Assembly (NCBI RefSeq): GCF_028993575.1
Contig: NZ_CP118615.1
Span: 6,539,001 to 6,603,000, forward strand
Source: Micromonospora cathayae
Lineage (GTDB): Bacteria; Actinomycetota; Actinomycetes; Mycobacteriales; Micromonosporaceae
Reading direction: 5' to 3'
DNA length: 64,000 nucleotides
Shown: positions 26,796-35,398 of the stretch, one piece after another
Position numbering within the stretch: position 1 is the first letter of the stretch
Layout: every line of letters starts with the position of its first letter
Notes under the pieces: generated by a model
What the model was told of the DNA's origin: nothing
What the model saw: the letters and a program-made list of their open reading frames with translations, nothing else
The model's database searches: none
Program-made: the position numbers and the translations under genes

Positions 26796-27488
26796 GTGGA
26801 AATGCGCCTGCCGGAGCCGGGTGACGCGCTCACGGGAGTCGAGATGTTCGCCGGCCTCGAGCCGGAGGTCCGGCAACGGGTCATCGCCGCGGCGGTGCCC
26901 CGCACCTACCGCAAGGGGCAGCTGCTCTTCGTCGAGAACGACCCCGGCGAGTCCCTGATCGTGCTGCGGCGCGGCGCGGTGGCCGTCTTCCGGACCGCCC
27001 CCACCGGGGAACGCGCCGTCCTGTCGGTGATCCGACCGCCGGACGTGCTCGGCGAGGTCTCGCTGCTGGACGCCTCCACCCGGTCCGCGTCGGCCGAGGC
27101 GATCGAGGACTGCAGCGCCCTGGCGCTGTCCCGACCGGCCTTCATGGAGCTGGTGCACTCCAACCCGCGCATCCTCGACGCGGTGATGCGCTCGCTCGGC
27201 GCGTTGATCCGCCGGCTGACCGAGCAGAACGCCGACCACGTTTTTTTGGACCTGCCGGGCCGGGTGGCGAAGACGCTGGTCCGGCTGGCCGGCGAGAGCC
27301 AGGCCCCGATGATCACCATTGAGCTGAACCAGTCCCAGTTGGCGGAGATGGCCGGCGGTTCGCGGCAGAGCGTCAACCAGGCGATCGGCTCGTTCGCCAG
27401 CCGGGGCTGGCTGCGGACCGAGGGACGCCGGATCGTGGTCACCGACGTGGCGGCGCTGCGCCGCCGGGCCGGCATGGCCGACCGCTGA
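26796..27488 (+). CDS. Crp/Fnr-family regulator, likely cAMP-responsive
   Basis: Cyclic-nucleotide-binding transcription factor of 230 aa. The N-terminal beta-roll ends in LGEVSLLDASTRSASAEA, where Glu, Arg and Ser occupy the cAMP phosphate-binding positions (E72, R82, S83 in E. coli CRP). A dimer helix (ILDAVMRSLGALIRRLTEQ) and winged helix follow, with recognition helix GGSRQSVNQAIGSFASRGW. GTG at 26796 has GGAGGGG upstream; the ATG two codons later is an alternative. A T7 run at 27241-27247 lies in the coding sequence. An adenylyl cyclase gene starts about 530 bases downstream, across a small gene, which makes a cAMP link plausible. Confidence 0.9.
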   Translation: MEMRLPEPGDALTGVEMFAGLEPEVRQRVIAAAVPRTYRKGQLLFVENDPGESLIVLRRGAVAVFRTAPTGERAVLSVIRPPDVLGEVSLLDASTRSASAEAIEDCSALALSRPAFMELVHSNPRILDAVMRSLGALIRRLTEQNADHVFLDLPGRVAKTLVRLAGESQAPMITIELNQSQLAEMAGGSRQSVNQAIGSFASRGWLRTEGRRIVVTDVAALRRRAGMADR

Positions 27489-27568
27489 CCCTCCGGCACC
27501 GGGCCCGGCCGACCGCCGGGCCCGCAGTCGACCGGCGCGGCCGGCCCACCACCCCGGTACGACGACGG

Positions 27569-27595
27569 CCCGCGCACCGGGGTGCGGTGCGCGGG
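27569..27595. terminator. Bidirectional terminator
   Basis: Perfect 10-bp stem CCCGCGCACC with a 7-base loop between the Crp-type gene and the convergent small gene. Confidence 0.75.
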
Positions 27596-27610
27596 ACCCG
27601 GGTGCGTCGA

Positions 27611-27793
27611 TCAGGGCTTGTCGCTGGTCGGACCCACCCACTCGGTACCGGCGTCGGACTTGGTGGGGTCGGTCACGATGCCCTGGGCCTGGAGGTCGGC
27701 CAGGGTCACCGCGTCCACGTCGACAGTGTCCCCCGCGTCGTGGACCACGCCGTCGCCGTCGGTCCACTCCGCGTTCAGCCGGACGTACACCAT
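27611..27793 (-). CDS. Small acidic protein of unknown function
   Basis: 60 aa, unrecognised. The sequence MVYVRLNAEWTDGDG begins a run of short beta-like segments; the protein is acidic (many Asp/Glu, few Lys/Arg) and ends WVGPTSDKP. GGGGGAG lies six bases before the ATG, which is a strong ribosome site and the main reason to believe the gene. It is cytosolic and soluble by composition. It shares an upstream gap with the divergent cyclase gene. Confidence 0.65.
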   Translation of the reverse strand: MVYVRLNAEWTDGDGVVHDAGDTVDVDAVTLADLQAQGIVTDPTKSDAGTEWVGPTSDKP

Positions 27794-28016
27794 GGAATTC
27801 TCCCCCTGTGTGATCGAATCTGGGCTGACTGAATGTAGCGGTTACCGGCTACAAAGAGGCTGTCCGTAAGCCAACAGGCGGGTACCCGACAGCAGCCAGT
27901 TACCGGGATACTGACCGTGACGGCCCACGGGACCGTCGACGGCCACATTCGGTCACCGCCGTGCCGGCGCGCCGCCGGCCGGTTCGTCAGCTCGGAATCG
28001 TCTCCGGGAGGTTGGC

Positions 28017-31000
28017 ATCGCCGCCCACTGTGTCCAGTGCGGCCGACCCACCGCGCCCGACGACCGCTTCTGCGGCGGCTGCGGCGCGGAACTGGCCCCC
28101 ACCTGCGCACACTGCGACCGGCAGCTCGCCGCGGACGCGGCCTTCTGCACCGGCTGCGGCCGGGCCCGTGGACCGGGTACGGTCACCGCGCCCACGCCCC
28201 CGCCCCGGCAGGAGGACCGCCGCCGGGTCAGCGTGCTCTTCGTCGACCTGATCGACTTCACCCCGTACGTGGAACGGGCCGACCCGGAACTGGTCCGGGG
28301 CCTGCAGACCGGCTTCTTCTCCGCCGCCCGCCGGGTGATCGGCCAGTACGGCGGCGTGGTGGAGAAGTACATCGGGGACGCGGTGATGGCGCTGTTCGGC
28401 GCGCCGGTGGCGACCGAGACGGACGCGCTGCGCTGCGTCCGGGCCGGCCTGGAACTGCAACGGGTACTCACCCGGTTCGCCCCGGACGGCACCGACGACC
28501 TGCGCTTCCGGGTCGGGGTGGCGACCGGCGAGGCGCTGGTCGACGTGGCCGCCGCCCACCACGGCGGGCAGGCCATCGTCGCCGGGGACGTGGTCAACAC
28601 CGCGTCCCGGATGCAGTCGGTGGCCCCACCGGGCGGCGTCCTGGTCTGCGGCACCACGTACGCGCTCACCCGGGGCGCGATCCGCTACGAACCGCAGCCC
28701 GCGGTCACCCTGAAGGGCCGCTCCGCCCCCAGCGAGGTGTGGTTGGCCGTCGGCACGACCCGGCAGCGCCCACCCGACCGGGAACCCGACACCACCCCGC
28801 TGATCGACCGGGAACACGAGCTGGGTCTGCTGGTCACCGCCCTCGACCGGGCCACCCGGGACCGGACGCCGCAACTGGTGACCGTCTTCGGGCGGGCCGG
28901 CATCGGCAAGAGCCGCCTGGTGCGGGAGCTGTACCGGCACACCCGCACCAGCGCCGCCACCGACGCCGCGCTGACCTGGCGTACCGGCCGGTGCCCGCCG
29001 TTCGGCGAGAACGTCACCTTCGCCGCGCTGGCGGACATCGTCAAGGGCGAGGCCGGCATCCTGGACACCGATCCGGCCACCGCCGCCGCGCCCCGGCTCC
29101 AGGCCGCCGTGGCCGACCTGGTCGGGCCGGGCGAGGCGGACCGGCTGGTCGACGCGCTGCGGCCGCTGGTGGGCCTGCCCGGGCCGACGCTGCCGGCCGA
29201 GGAGACCCAGTCGGCCTGGCGGCGGTTCCTGCTCGCCCTCGCCGTCCGCCGGCCCACCGTGCTGGTCTTCGAGGACCTGCACTGGGCCGACGAGAAGATG
29301 CTGCGGCTGATCGAACTGCTCGGCGCGTCCGCGCGGGACGTGCCGCTGCTGGTGCTCTGCACCGCCCGGCCCGAGCTGATCAACCGTGACCCCACCTGGG
29401 CGGGGACGATAGCCGGCTCGTTGACCGTCACCCTGCCCCCGTTGCGGCCCAGCGGGATCACCTCGCTGTACGCGCACCTGTTCGGCCAGTCGGCCTTCTC
29501 CCCCGACCTGCTCAACCCGCTGGTGGAGGTCGCCGACGGCAACCCGCTCTACGCCCACGAGTACGTCCGGATGCTGATCGAGCAGGGTTTCCTGCGCCAG
29601 TCCGGTCGGGGCTGGTCGTTGCAGAAGCAGGGCGCGCTACCGATCCCGGACAACGTCCACGCGGTGATCGCCAACCGGGTGGACCTGCTCGACCCGGCCG
29701 ACCGGGCGGTGCTGCTCGCCGCCGCGGTGGTCGGCACCCAGTTCTGGCCGGGGGCGGTGGCCGCCGCGCTGGGGCAGCCGGTGGAGGCGGTCGAGCGGGC
29801 GCTGCGCCGGCTCGGGCAGCGGGACTTCGTCGTCGAGCAGCCCGGCTCCACCATGGCCGGTCAGGCCGAGTACCAGTTCCGGCACGTCCTGGTCCGGGAC
29901 GTCTGCTACCAGCGGCTGCCCCGCACCGAACGGGTCGCCCGGCACGAGCGGACCGCCGACTGGATCGACGCGCTGTCCCGGGGTCGGGACACCGACCTGG
30001 CCGAGGTGCTCGCCAACCACCGCTGGGCGGCGCACGAGATCGCCCGGACCCTCAACCTGGACACCCGCCGGTACGCTCCGGCGGCCCGGACGGCGCTGCA
30101 CCGGGCGGCCCGGCGGGCGTACGCGCTGCACGCCCTGGACGCGGCGGCCCACCACGCGGGCCGGGCGCTCGGGCTGGCCGGTGACGCCGACCCGGCGGAC
30201 CGGCTCCGGTTGGAGCTGCTCGACGCGGAGATCAGGTTCTTCCGGGACGGTACGGTGTTCCTCGACGCCGGGGGCACGGCGACGCTGACCACGCTGGCCG
30301 ACCGGCTCCACACCCACGGCGACGTCGGGCGCGCCGCACGGGCCTGGACGCTGCTGGGCCGGGCCGCGTGGATGCAGGCCGACCGGGACACCGCGTTGGG
30401 GCGGCTGGCGCGGGCGGTGCAACTGTTCGAAGGGTTGCCGGACAGCGAGCAGAAGGCCGACGCGTACGCCGAGCTGGGCCGGCTGCACATGCTCGCCAAC
30501 GAGAGCGCCGAGGCGGTCGCGGCGGCCGGCACCGCCGCCGGGATCGCCGAACGGCTGGGGCTGGCCGAGGCCCGGGTCGGCGCGCAGATCACCGTCGCCA
30601 CCGCCCGCTACCAGGCCGGGGACCGGACCGGGGTGGACGAGCTGCACGCCGCGTTCGAGGTGGCCCGCGCCGGCCGGATGCTGGCCCTGCCCCGGGCGAT
30701 GCAGAACCTCGCATACGTGGTCTGCGAGGAGGGCGACTGGGTGCGGTCCCACGAGTTGCAGATTCAGTCGGCGAAGCTGTCCGGTTCCCCCGGGCTGACC
30801 ACCGGCTACTCCGGGGAGGCGATGCGGGCCTACTTCGAGGGCGACTTCGGTGCCCTGCTGGCCGCCGCCGACGCGTTCGTGGACACTCCGACCGGCCGGT
30901 GGGACATCCAGGTCCGGGGGTTGCGTGCCTGCCTGCGGATCCTGCGGGACGAGCCGGTGCCGGGCGACCGGAGCGGCCGGTCACCCGGGCCGCCGCCGGT

Positions 31001-31625
31001 GCTGACCGCGGTGGGGGCGGGTGGCCGTGCAGAGTCCCGGTCGACCGACGACGTCAGCGACGCGTTGGACACCGCCCGGCGCAGCGGGTTCCGGCGGCTG
31101 CACTGGACCACGCTGGGCATCAGCGCGCTCTGCCGGGCCCTCCAGGGGCGTACCGGTGAGGCGGGCGAGCTGCTGGCCGAGCTGGACGAGTCGTGGTCGG
31201 CGGTGCCGGCGCTGGTCAGCGGCGAGTGGATCGCCGCGGCGGCGTACGCGGCGGTGCTCACCAGCCGGGACGCGGCCGTTCGGGTACGCGGCATCCTGGA
31301 CCGCGCACCGCACCGCACCCCGTGGACCGAGGCCGCGGTGCAGACCGTCACCGCCGCGCTGGCCGCGACCGACGGCGACCATGGCCGGGCCGGGCAGCTC
31401 TACGGTGCCGCCGCCGAGCTGTACGGGCGGATCCCGGCGGTGACCGACCGGATGGTGGCGCTGGCGTTGGCCGGGCGGGAGCTGGAGCGGGCCGACGATC
31501 CGGCCGGCGCGGCGACCGTGCTGGCCGAGGTACGCGCGTTCGCCCTGCGTAACCGGGCGCCGGGGCTGCTCCGCCTCGGTGACCCGGCGCGGTCCGCCCG
31601 CTCCTGGCCCACCCTGGCCTCGTGA
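28017..31625 (+). CDS. Zinc-ribbon adenylyl cyclase / AAA ATPase / TPR protein
   Basis: About 1202 aa. Two zinc ribbons (C5, C8, C19, C22; C30, C33, C44, C47) precede a class III cyclase domain (about 70-240): FVDLIDF and GDAVMALFG supply the metal Asp pair, KYIGD the purine-selecting Lys, and GDVVNTASRM the Asp plus catalytic Asn and Arg, so adenylyl cyclase activity is expected. An AAA/STAND ATPase (GRAGIGKSRLV Walker A; VLVFEDLHWAD Walker B) and helical TPR repeats follow. The open frame has no ATG, GTG, TTG or CTG before 28233, yet the ribbons are in frame upstream. ATC at 28017 has GGGAGG five bases before it, so I place the start there; an indel is the alternative. The stop codon lies in a tandem repeat. 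Confidence 0.85.
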   Translation: MAAHCVQCGRPTAPDDRFCGGCGAELAPTCAHCDRQLAADAAFCTGCGRARGPGTVTAPTPPPRQEDRRRVSVLFVDLIDFTPYVERADPELVRGLQTGFFSAARRVIGQYGGVVEKYIGDAVMALFGAPVATETDALRCVRAGLELQRVLTRFAPDGTDDLRFRVGVATGEALVDVAAAHHGGQAIVAGDVVNTASRMQSVAPPGGVLVCGTTYALTRGAIRYEPQPAVTLKGRSAPSEVWLAVGTTRQRPPDREPDTTPLIDREHELGLLVTALDRATRDRTPQLVTVFGRAGIGKSRLVRELYRHTRTSAATDAALTWRTGRCPPFGENVTFAALADIVKGEAGILDTDPATAAAPRLQAAVADLVGPGEADRLVDALRPLVGLPGPTLPAEETQSAWRRFLLALAVRRPTVLVFEDLHWADEKMLRLIELLGASARDVPLLVLCTARPELINRDPTWAGTIAGSLTVTLPPLRPSGITSLYAHLFGQSAFSPDLLNPLVEVADGNPLYAHEYVRMLIEQGFLRQSGRGWSLQKQGALPIPDNVHAVIANRVDLLDPADRAVLLAAAVVGTQFWPGAVAAALGQPVEAVERALRRLGQRDFVVEQPGSTMAGQAEYQFRHVLVRDVCYQRLPRTERVARHERTADWIDALSRGRDTDLAEVLANHRWAAHEIARTLNLDTRRYAPAARTALHRAARRAYALHALDAAAHHAGRALGLAGDADPADRLRLELLDAEIRFFRDGTVFLDAGGTATLTTLADRLHTHGDVGRAARAWTLLGRAAWMQADRDTALGRLARAVQLFEGLPDSEQKADAYAELGRLHMLANESAEAVAAAGTAAGIAERLGLAEARVGAQITVATARYQAGDRTGVDELHAAFEVARAGRMLALPRAMQNLAYVVCEEGDWVRSHELQIQSAKLSGSPGLTTGYSGEAMRAYFEGDFGALLAAADAFVDTPTGRWDIQVRGLRACLRILRDEPVPGDRSGRSPGPPPVLTAVGAGGRAESRSTDDVSDALDTARRSGFRRLHWTTLGISALCRALQGRTGEAGELLAELDESWSAVPALVSGEWIAAAAYAAVLTSRDAAVRVRGILDRAPHRTPWTEAAVQTVTAALAATDGDHGRAGQLYGAAAELYGRIPAVTDRMVALALAGRELERADDPAGAATVLAEVRAFALRNRAPGLLRLGDPARSARSWPTLAS

Positions 31626-31689
31626 GGTTCTCCCCGGCCCTGACCTCGTGACGTTCTCCCCGGCCCTGACCTCGTGACGTTCTCCTCGG
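31612..31689. repeat. Three tandem 26-bp repeats across cyclase stop
   Basis: Copies at 31612-31637, 31638-31663 and 31664-31689 differ by one to three bases. Unit starts CCCTGACCTCGTGACG. The first copy contains the cyclase stop codon (CTCGTGA), so each later copy repeats the gene's last codons. Confidence 0.9.
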
Positions 31690-31717
31690 TCGTCTGGACC
31701 CGCCCGGCCCGGTGGGT

Positions 31718-32410
31718 TCAGGCGGCCAGTGGGGCCGGCTGCTGGTTCTTCACCTTCTGGGCGTAGATGTCGACGTACTCCCGGCCGGACAGCTCCATCA
31801 GCTCGTACATGATCTCGTCGGTGATGGCCCGCTCGACGAACCGGTCACCGCCCAGACCGGTGTACCGGGAGAAGTCCAGGGGCGCGCCGAAGCGGATCCG
31901 CACCTGGGCGACCCGGGGGACGAGCTTGCCCGGGGGCTGGATCTCGTCGAGGTTGAGCATCACCACCGGCACGACCGGTGCCCCGCTCTCCAGGGCCAGT
32001 CGGGCCACCCCGGTCTTGCCCCGGTAGAGCCGGCCGTCGGGCGACCGGGTGCCCTCCGGGTAGATGCCCGCCACGCCGCCGGCCCGCAGTACCGCCAGTT
32101 GCGCGTCCAGGGCCGCCTGGGCGGCCCGCCCGCCGGACCGGTCGATCGGCAGGGTGCCGGTGCCGACGAAGAACATCCGGGTCAGCCACCCCTTGATCCC
32201 CGTGCCGCTGAAGTACTCGGCCTTGGCGACGAAGGTGACCTTCCGGGGCACGATCAGCGGCAGGAAGATCGAGTCCGAGAAGGAGAGGTGGTTGCTGGCC
32301 AGGATCACCGGCCCGGTGGGGGGCAGGTGCGCGAACCCCTCGACCCGCGGTCGGAAGATCAGCCTCAGCCAGGGTCCGAGGATGACGTACTTCATCAGCC
32401 AGTACAGCAC
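31718..32410 (-). CDS. 1-acyl-glycerol-3-phosphate acyltransferase
   Basis: PlsC-family acyltransferase of 230 aa that makes phosphatidic acid, or a close phospholipid/phosphatidylinositol-mannoside analogue, at the membrane face. Block I NHLSFSDS has the catalytic HxxxxD, block II is FFVGTGTLPIDRSGG, block III YPEGTRSPDG and block IV VPVVMLNLDEIQPPG. No clear TM helix is seen beyond a hydrophobic N terminus (MLYWLMKYVILGPW), so peripheral attachment is likely. The start is GTG with GGAAGG upstream. It corresponds in position to Rv2182c in mycobacteria. Confidence 0.92.
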   Translation of the reverse strand: MLYWLMKYVILGPWLRLIFRPRVEGFAHLPPTGPVILASNHLSFSDSIFLPLIVPRKVTFVAKAEYFSGTGIKGWLTRMFFVGTGTLPIDRSGGRAAQAALDAQLAVLRAGGVAGIYPEGTRSPDGRLYRGKTGVARLALESGAPVVPVVMLNLDEIQPPGKLVPRVAQVRIRFGAPLDFSRYTGLGGDRFVERAITDEIMYELMELSGREYVDIYAQKVKNQQPAPLAA

Positions 32411-32892
32411 CGCTGTCCTTCCCGAGGGGTCCGCGACGGCGCCGCCGGGCGGCCGGTGCGGACGGAAGCGTCGGCCCGGTGTGGCCCACGACCTGTCGGC
32501 TGTGAGCCTACGAACCGGAAGCCACGCGTCACAACGCCCGCCCCGGTACGGACGGGGACGGTTGGGTCACACCACCGGCCGACCCGGCCGCATGCTGGCA
32601 CCGGACCGCGCCGCCGGCTGACCCGACCGGGCCGCCGGCCGCACCGTCGGCACCCCGGCTGCGCCGCCGGCCGGCCCGGCCACGCCGCCGGCTGCCCCGG
32701 CCGCATGCTGGCACTTTCCGCAAGAACGGACAAACGGTCCGGGCTGCGACCTGCGGGAGCGGGGTCGACTTTGGGCAACGCGCCACAACGCACTCCCGGA
32801 ACCGGGTGTGGACGTGTCACGATTCAGGACACGGCGTGCGGGCGGGGGCGCCGGAGGACCTGCACCGTCGAGGTGCGCGGAGGAGGACGCCG
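32411..32892. other. Gene-less stretch with GCCGCCGGC repeats
   Basis: 482 bases of extreme GC content between plsC (leftward) and the membrane protein gene (rightward). It contains many CCGCCGGC units and a 19-base duplication listed separately. Several long frames exist on both strands but are low-complexity shadows with Pro/Arg/Gly-rich translations. Confidence 0.55.
32583..32714. repeat. 19-bp direct repeat pair
   Basis: CCCGGCCGCATGCTGGCAC is found at 32583-32601 and again at 32696-32714, identical, 113 bases apart. GCATGC at its centre is palindromic. Confidence 0.85.
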
Positions 32893-33723
32893 GTGTCAGC
32901 GGGTGGGGCACGCCGGGGACGGCGGGACAACGGGCTCGATGCGAGCGAGTACGCCGTCGCGGGCGACGTGGATCCACGCGTCGGTGAGCACCTGCTCGAC
33001 GTGCTCGCCGCCGGCGGCATCGCCGCCTACCTCCAGCCGTCGGCCGACCTGAATCCGGTGACCCGGACGACCACCGTGCCGTCCCGGCCGGTCGACCGGC
33101 TCTACGTGGACCGCTCCCATCTGACCACCGCCCGGGACTACCTCACCCAGCTCTCCGACGAGGGCGTCAGTGGGCCGACCCGGCCCGGCGAGCCCGACGT
33201 CGAGGCCGAGTGGGCCCGGATCGTGGCCGGTTTCCACCGTGGCCCGACCGCCGGCCCCAACCCCTGGCCGGCCGCCGAGGAGGTCGACGACCCGCCGGAG
33301 CCGTCCGGTGCCGCGCTCGGCCGCCCGGACGAGGGCGGCGGCCCCACCGCGACCGGGGTACGCCCGCTCACCTCGGCCACCGACGTCTCGGGTGTCTCGC
33401 TCGGTCGGCGCACCGACGAGCCCTCGCTCCTGGACGGGCTGGACACCTTCGGCGCGCACCTGCCCGACGGCCCCGACGAGGAGGGCTACACCCCGCCGCC
33501 ACCGCCGCCGCTGCCGCCGGTCTCCAAGTACGCCGTGGCCGGTGTGCTGGCGATCGTGGTCGGGTTCGTGCTGTTCCTCTTCCCGTCGGTGCTGCCGGTG
33601 GACCGCGCGGTGGTGACCCTGCTCGGCTTCACCGGCATCCTGGCCGGGTTCGTCACGCTGATCTGGCGGCTGCGGCCCGGCGACCCGGAGGACCACGACC
33701 CGGACGACGGCGCGGTGGTCTGA
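32893..33723 (+). CDS. Membrane protein of unknown function, DUF2007-like N terminus
   Basis: 276 aa. The first ~95 residues (ASEYAVAGDVDPRVGEHL to LYVDRSHLTTARDYL) look like a small ferredoxin-like domain similar to DUF2007 'putative signal transducing' proteins. A disordered acidic/Pro linker (about 95-200) leads to two transmembrane helices (YAVAGVLAIVVGFVLFLF and VTLLGFTGILAGFVTLIW) and an acidic tail. The GTG at 32893 follows AGGAGGA at about six bases, a strong site. Both termini are predicted cytosolic. I do not know its function. It sits before otsA, with a promoter-like gap between. Confidence 0.7.
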   Translation: MSAGGARRGRRDNGLDASEYAVAGDVDPRVGEHLLDVLAAGGIAAYLQPSADLNPVTRTTTVPSRPVDRLYVDRSHLTTARDYLTQLSDEGVSGPTRPGEPDVEAEWARIVAGFHRGPTAGPNPWPAAEEVDDPPEPSGAALGRPDEGGGPTATGVRPLTSATDVSGVSLGRRTDEPSLLDGLDTFGAHLPDGPDEEGYTPPPPPPLPPVSKYAVAGVLAIVVGFVLFLFPSVLPVDRAVVTLLGFTGILAGFVTLIWRLRPGDPEDHDPDDGAVV

Positions 33724-33828
33724 ACCGGCCGGCACTCCTGGGTCGGACCGGCCCCGACCGGCTGGCCCTCCCGGGCCGGACATCGAGCCGTCCGGATGTC
33801 GGGACGCTCACCACCCCACGCGGGAGAA

Positions 33829-33872
33829 GTAACAGTGGTGTAACTTACTGTCAGTAGGAATACCGCTGTAAC
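33829..33872 (+). promoter_or_regulatory. Promoter/operator region of otsA
   Basis: AT-rich patch with overlapping dyads: GTAACAGTGGT facing ACCGCTGTAAC (two mismatches) and an inner TACTG-T-CAGTA. It lies about 50-90 bases before otsA. No boxes are assigned. Confidence 0.45.
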
Positions 33873-33919
33873 GTCACTTCCCTCGCTGACTGCCCGGTTC
33901 GTTCCTGCGCGGGGTGGTC

Positions 33920-35362
33920 ATGCCTCTGCAGATCGGAATGACCGAGATGCGACAGAGCTCTCTCGTGGTGGTGGCCAACCGCCTGCCCATCGACGACAGC
34001 GTGGCACCCGACGGCGCATGCGAGTGGCGCCGCAGCCCCGGCGGACTGATGAGCGCCCTGCACCCGTTGCTGCAACACACCCCGGCGACCTGGGTGGGCT
34101 GGGCCGGCGGGACCGGCCCCGCCCCCGACCTGCCCGACGTCGACGGGGTACGGATGCACACCGTTCCGCTGACCCCCGAGGACTTCCGGGACCACTACGA
34201 GGGCTTCGCGAACGCGACCCTCTGGCCGCTGTACCACGACGCGGTCGAGCAACCCGAACACCACCGGCGCTGGTGGGAGGCGTACCAGCGGGTCAACCGA
34301 CGGTTCGCCGAGGCCGCCGCCGAGGTGACCGACCACGGCGGCGTGGTCTGGGTGCAGGACTACCACCTGCAACTGGTACCCGCCCTGCTCCGGGAACTCC
34401 GGCCCGACCTGCGGATCGGGTTCTTCCTGCACGTGCCGTTCCCGCCGCCGGAGCTGTTCATGCAGCTCCCCCGCCGGGCCGAACTGCTGCGCGGCATGCT
34501 CGGCGCGGACCTGATCGGCTTCCAGCGGGCCCAGGCCGCGCACAACTTCGCCCAACTGGTGTCGAAGCTGTTCGGGATCCCCGCCACCGACCGGCAGGTC
34601 GAGGTGGACGGCCGGACGGTACGGGTCGGGGCGTTCCCGGTCGCCATCGACACCGCCGAGATGGCCGCGCTGGCCGCCCGGCCGGACGTGGCGGCCCGCG
34701 CCGACCGGCTCCGCCACGACCTCGGCGACCCGGACCACGTGATCCTCAGCGTGGACCGGATGGACTACACCAAGGGCATCGAGCAGCGGCTCAAGGCGTA
34801 CAGCGAACTGATCGCCGACGGGCACGTGAAGGTACGCGACACGGTGCTGGTGCAGGTCGCCGTGCCCAGCCGGGAACGGGTCGGGCAGTACCAGATCCTC
34901 CGGGACCGGGTCGAACGCGAGGTCGGCCGGATCAACGGCGAGTTCGGGCGGGTCGGCGAACCCGCCATCCACTACCTCACCCAACCCTTCGACCGGGCCG
35001 AACTGGCCGCGCTGTACCGGATCGCCGACGTGATGGCGGTGACCCCGCTGCGCGACGGGATGAACCTGGTCGCCAAGGAGTACGTCGCCGCCCGGGTCGA
35101 CGACACCGGGGCCCTGCTGCTCAGCGAGTTCGCCGGGGCGGCGGCCGAGCTGTCCCAGGCGTACCTGGTCAACCCGCACGACCTGGAAGGGCTCAAGCAG
35201 ATGCTGCTGACCGCCCTGGAGGCCGACCCACGGGACACCACGGCCCGGATGCGGGCCATGCGTGAACACCTGCACCGCTACGACATCCGCTCCTGGGTGC
35301 GCTCCTACCTCGGCGCGCTGGACGACAGCGGATCCCTGCTCCGCAGCATGATCAGCGACTGA
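33920..35362 (+). CDS. otsA: Trehalose-6-phosphate synthase
   Basis: GT20 enzyme joining UDP-glucose (or GDP/ADP-glucose) and glucose 6-phosphate to give trehalose 6-phosphate, a stress protectant precursor; 480 aa, cytosolic. RSPGGL near the N terminus, [37 protein letters not shown] and [14 protein letters not shown] cover the sugar- and nucleotide-binding sites. The start is uncertain: ATGs at 33920, 33938 and 33947 are all possible, as the conserved part begins at [11 protein letters not shown]. No otsB phosphatase is adjacent. Confidence 0.95.
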   Translation: MPLQIGMTEMRQSSLVVVANRLPIDDSVAPDGACEWRRSPGGLMSALHPLLQHTPATWVGWAGGTGPAPDLPDVDGVRMHTVPLTPEDFRDHYEGFANATLWPLYHDAVEQPEHHRRWWEAYQRVNRRFAEAAAEVTDHGGVVWVQDYHLQLVPALLRELRPDLRIGFFLHVPFPPPELFMQLPRRAELLRGMLGADLIGFQRAQAAHNFAQLVSKLFGIPATDRQVEVDGRTVRVGAFPVAIDTAEMAALAARPDVAARADRLRHDLGDPDHVILSVDRMDYTKGIEQRLKAYSELIADGHVKVRDTVLVQVAVPSRERVGQYQILRDRVEREVGRINGEFGRVGEPAIHYLTQPFDRAELAALYRIADVMAVTPLRDGMNLVAKEYVAARVDDTGALLLSEFAGAAAELSQAYLVNPHDLEGLKQMLLTALEADPRDTTARMRAMREHLHRYDIRSWVRSYLGALDDSGSLLRSMISD

Positions 35363-35398
35363 TCGTGACGCGGCGCGGTGTGCTGCGGCGCGGCCTGA

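Noticed and set aside
31612..31689. CRISPR array
   Set aside because: Three direct 26-base units are contiguous, without spacers, and no cas genes are present.
32567..32977. Genes in the gap before the DUF2007-like protein
   Set aside because: Frames on both strands are Pro/Arg/Ala repeats produced by CCGCCGGC units, with no ribosome sites.
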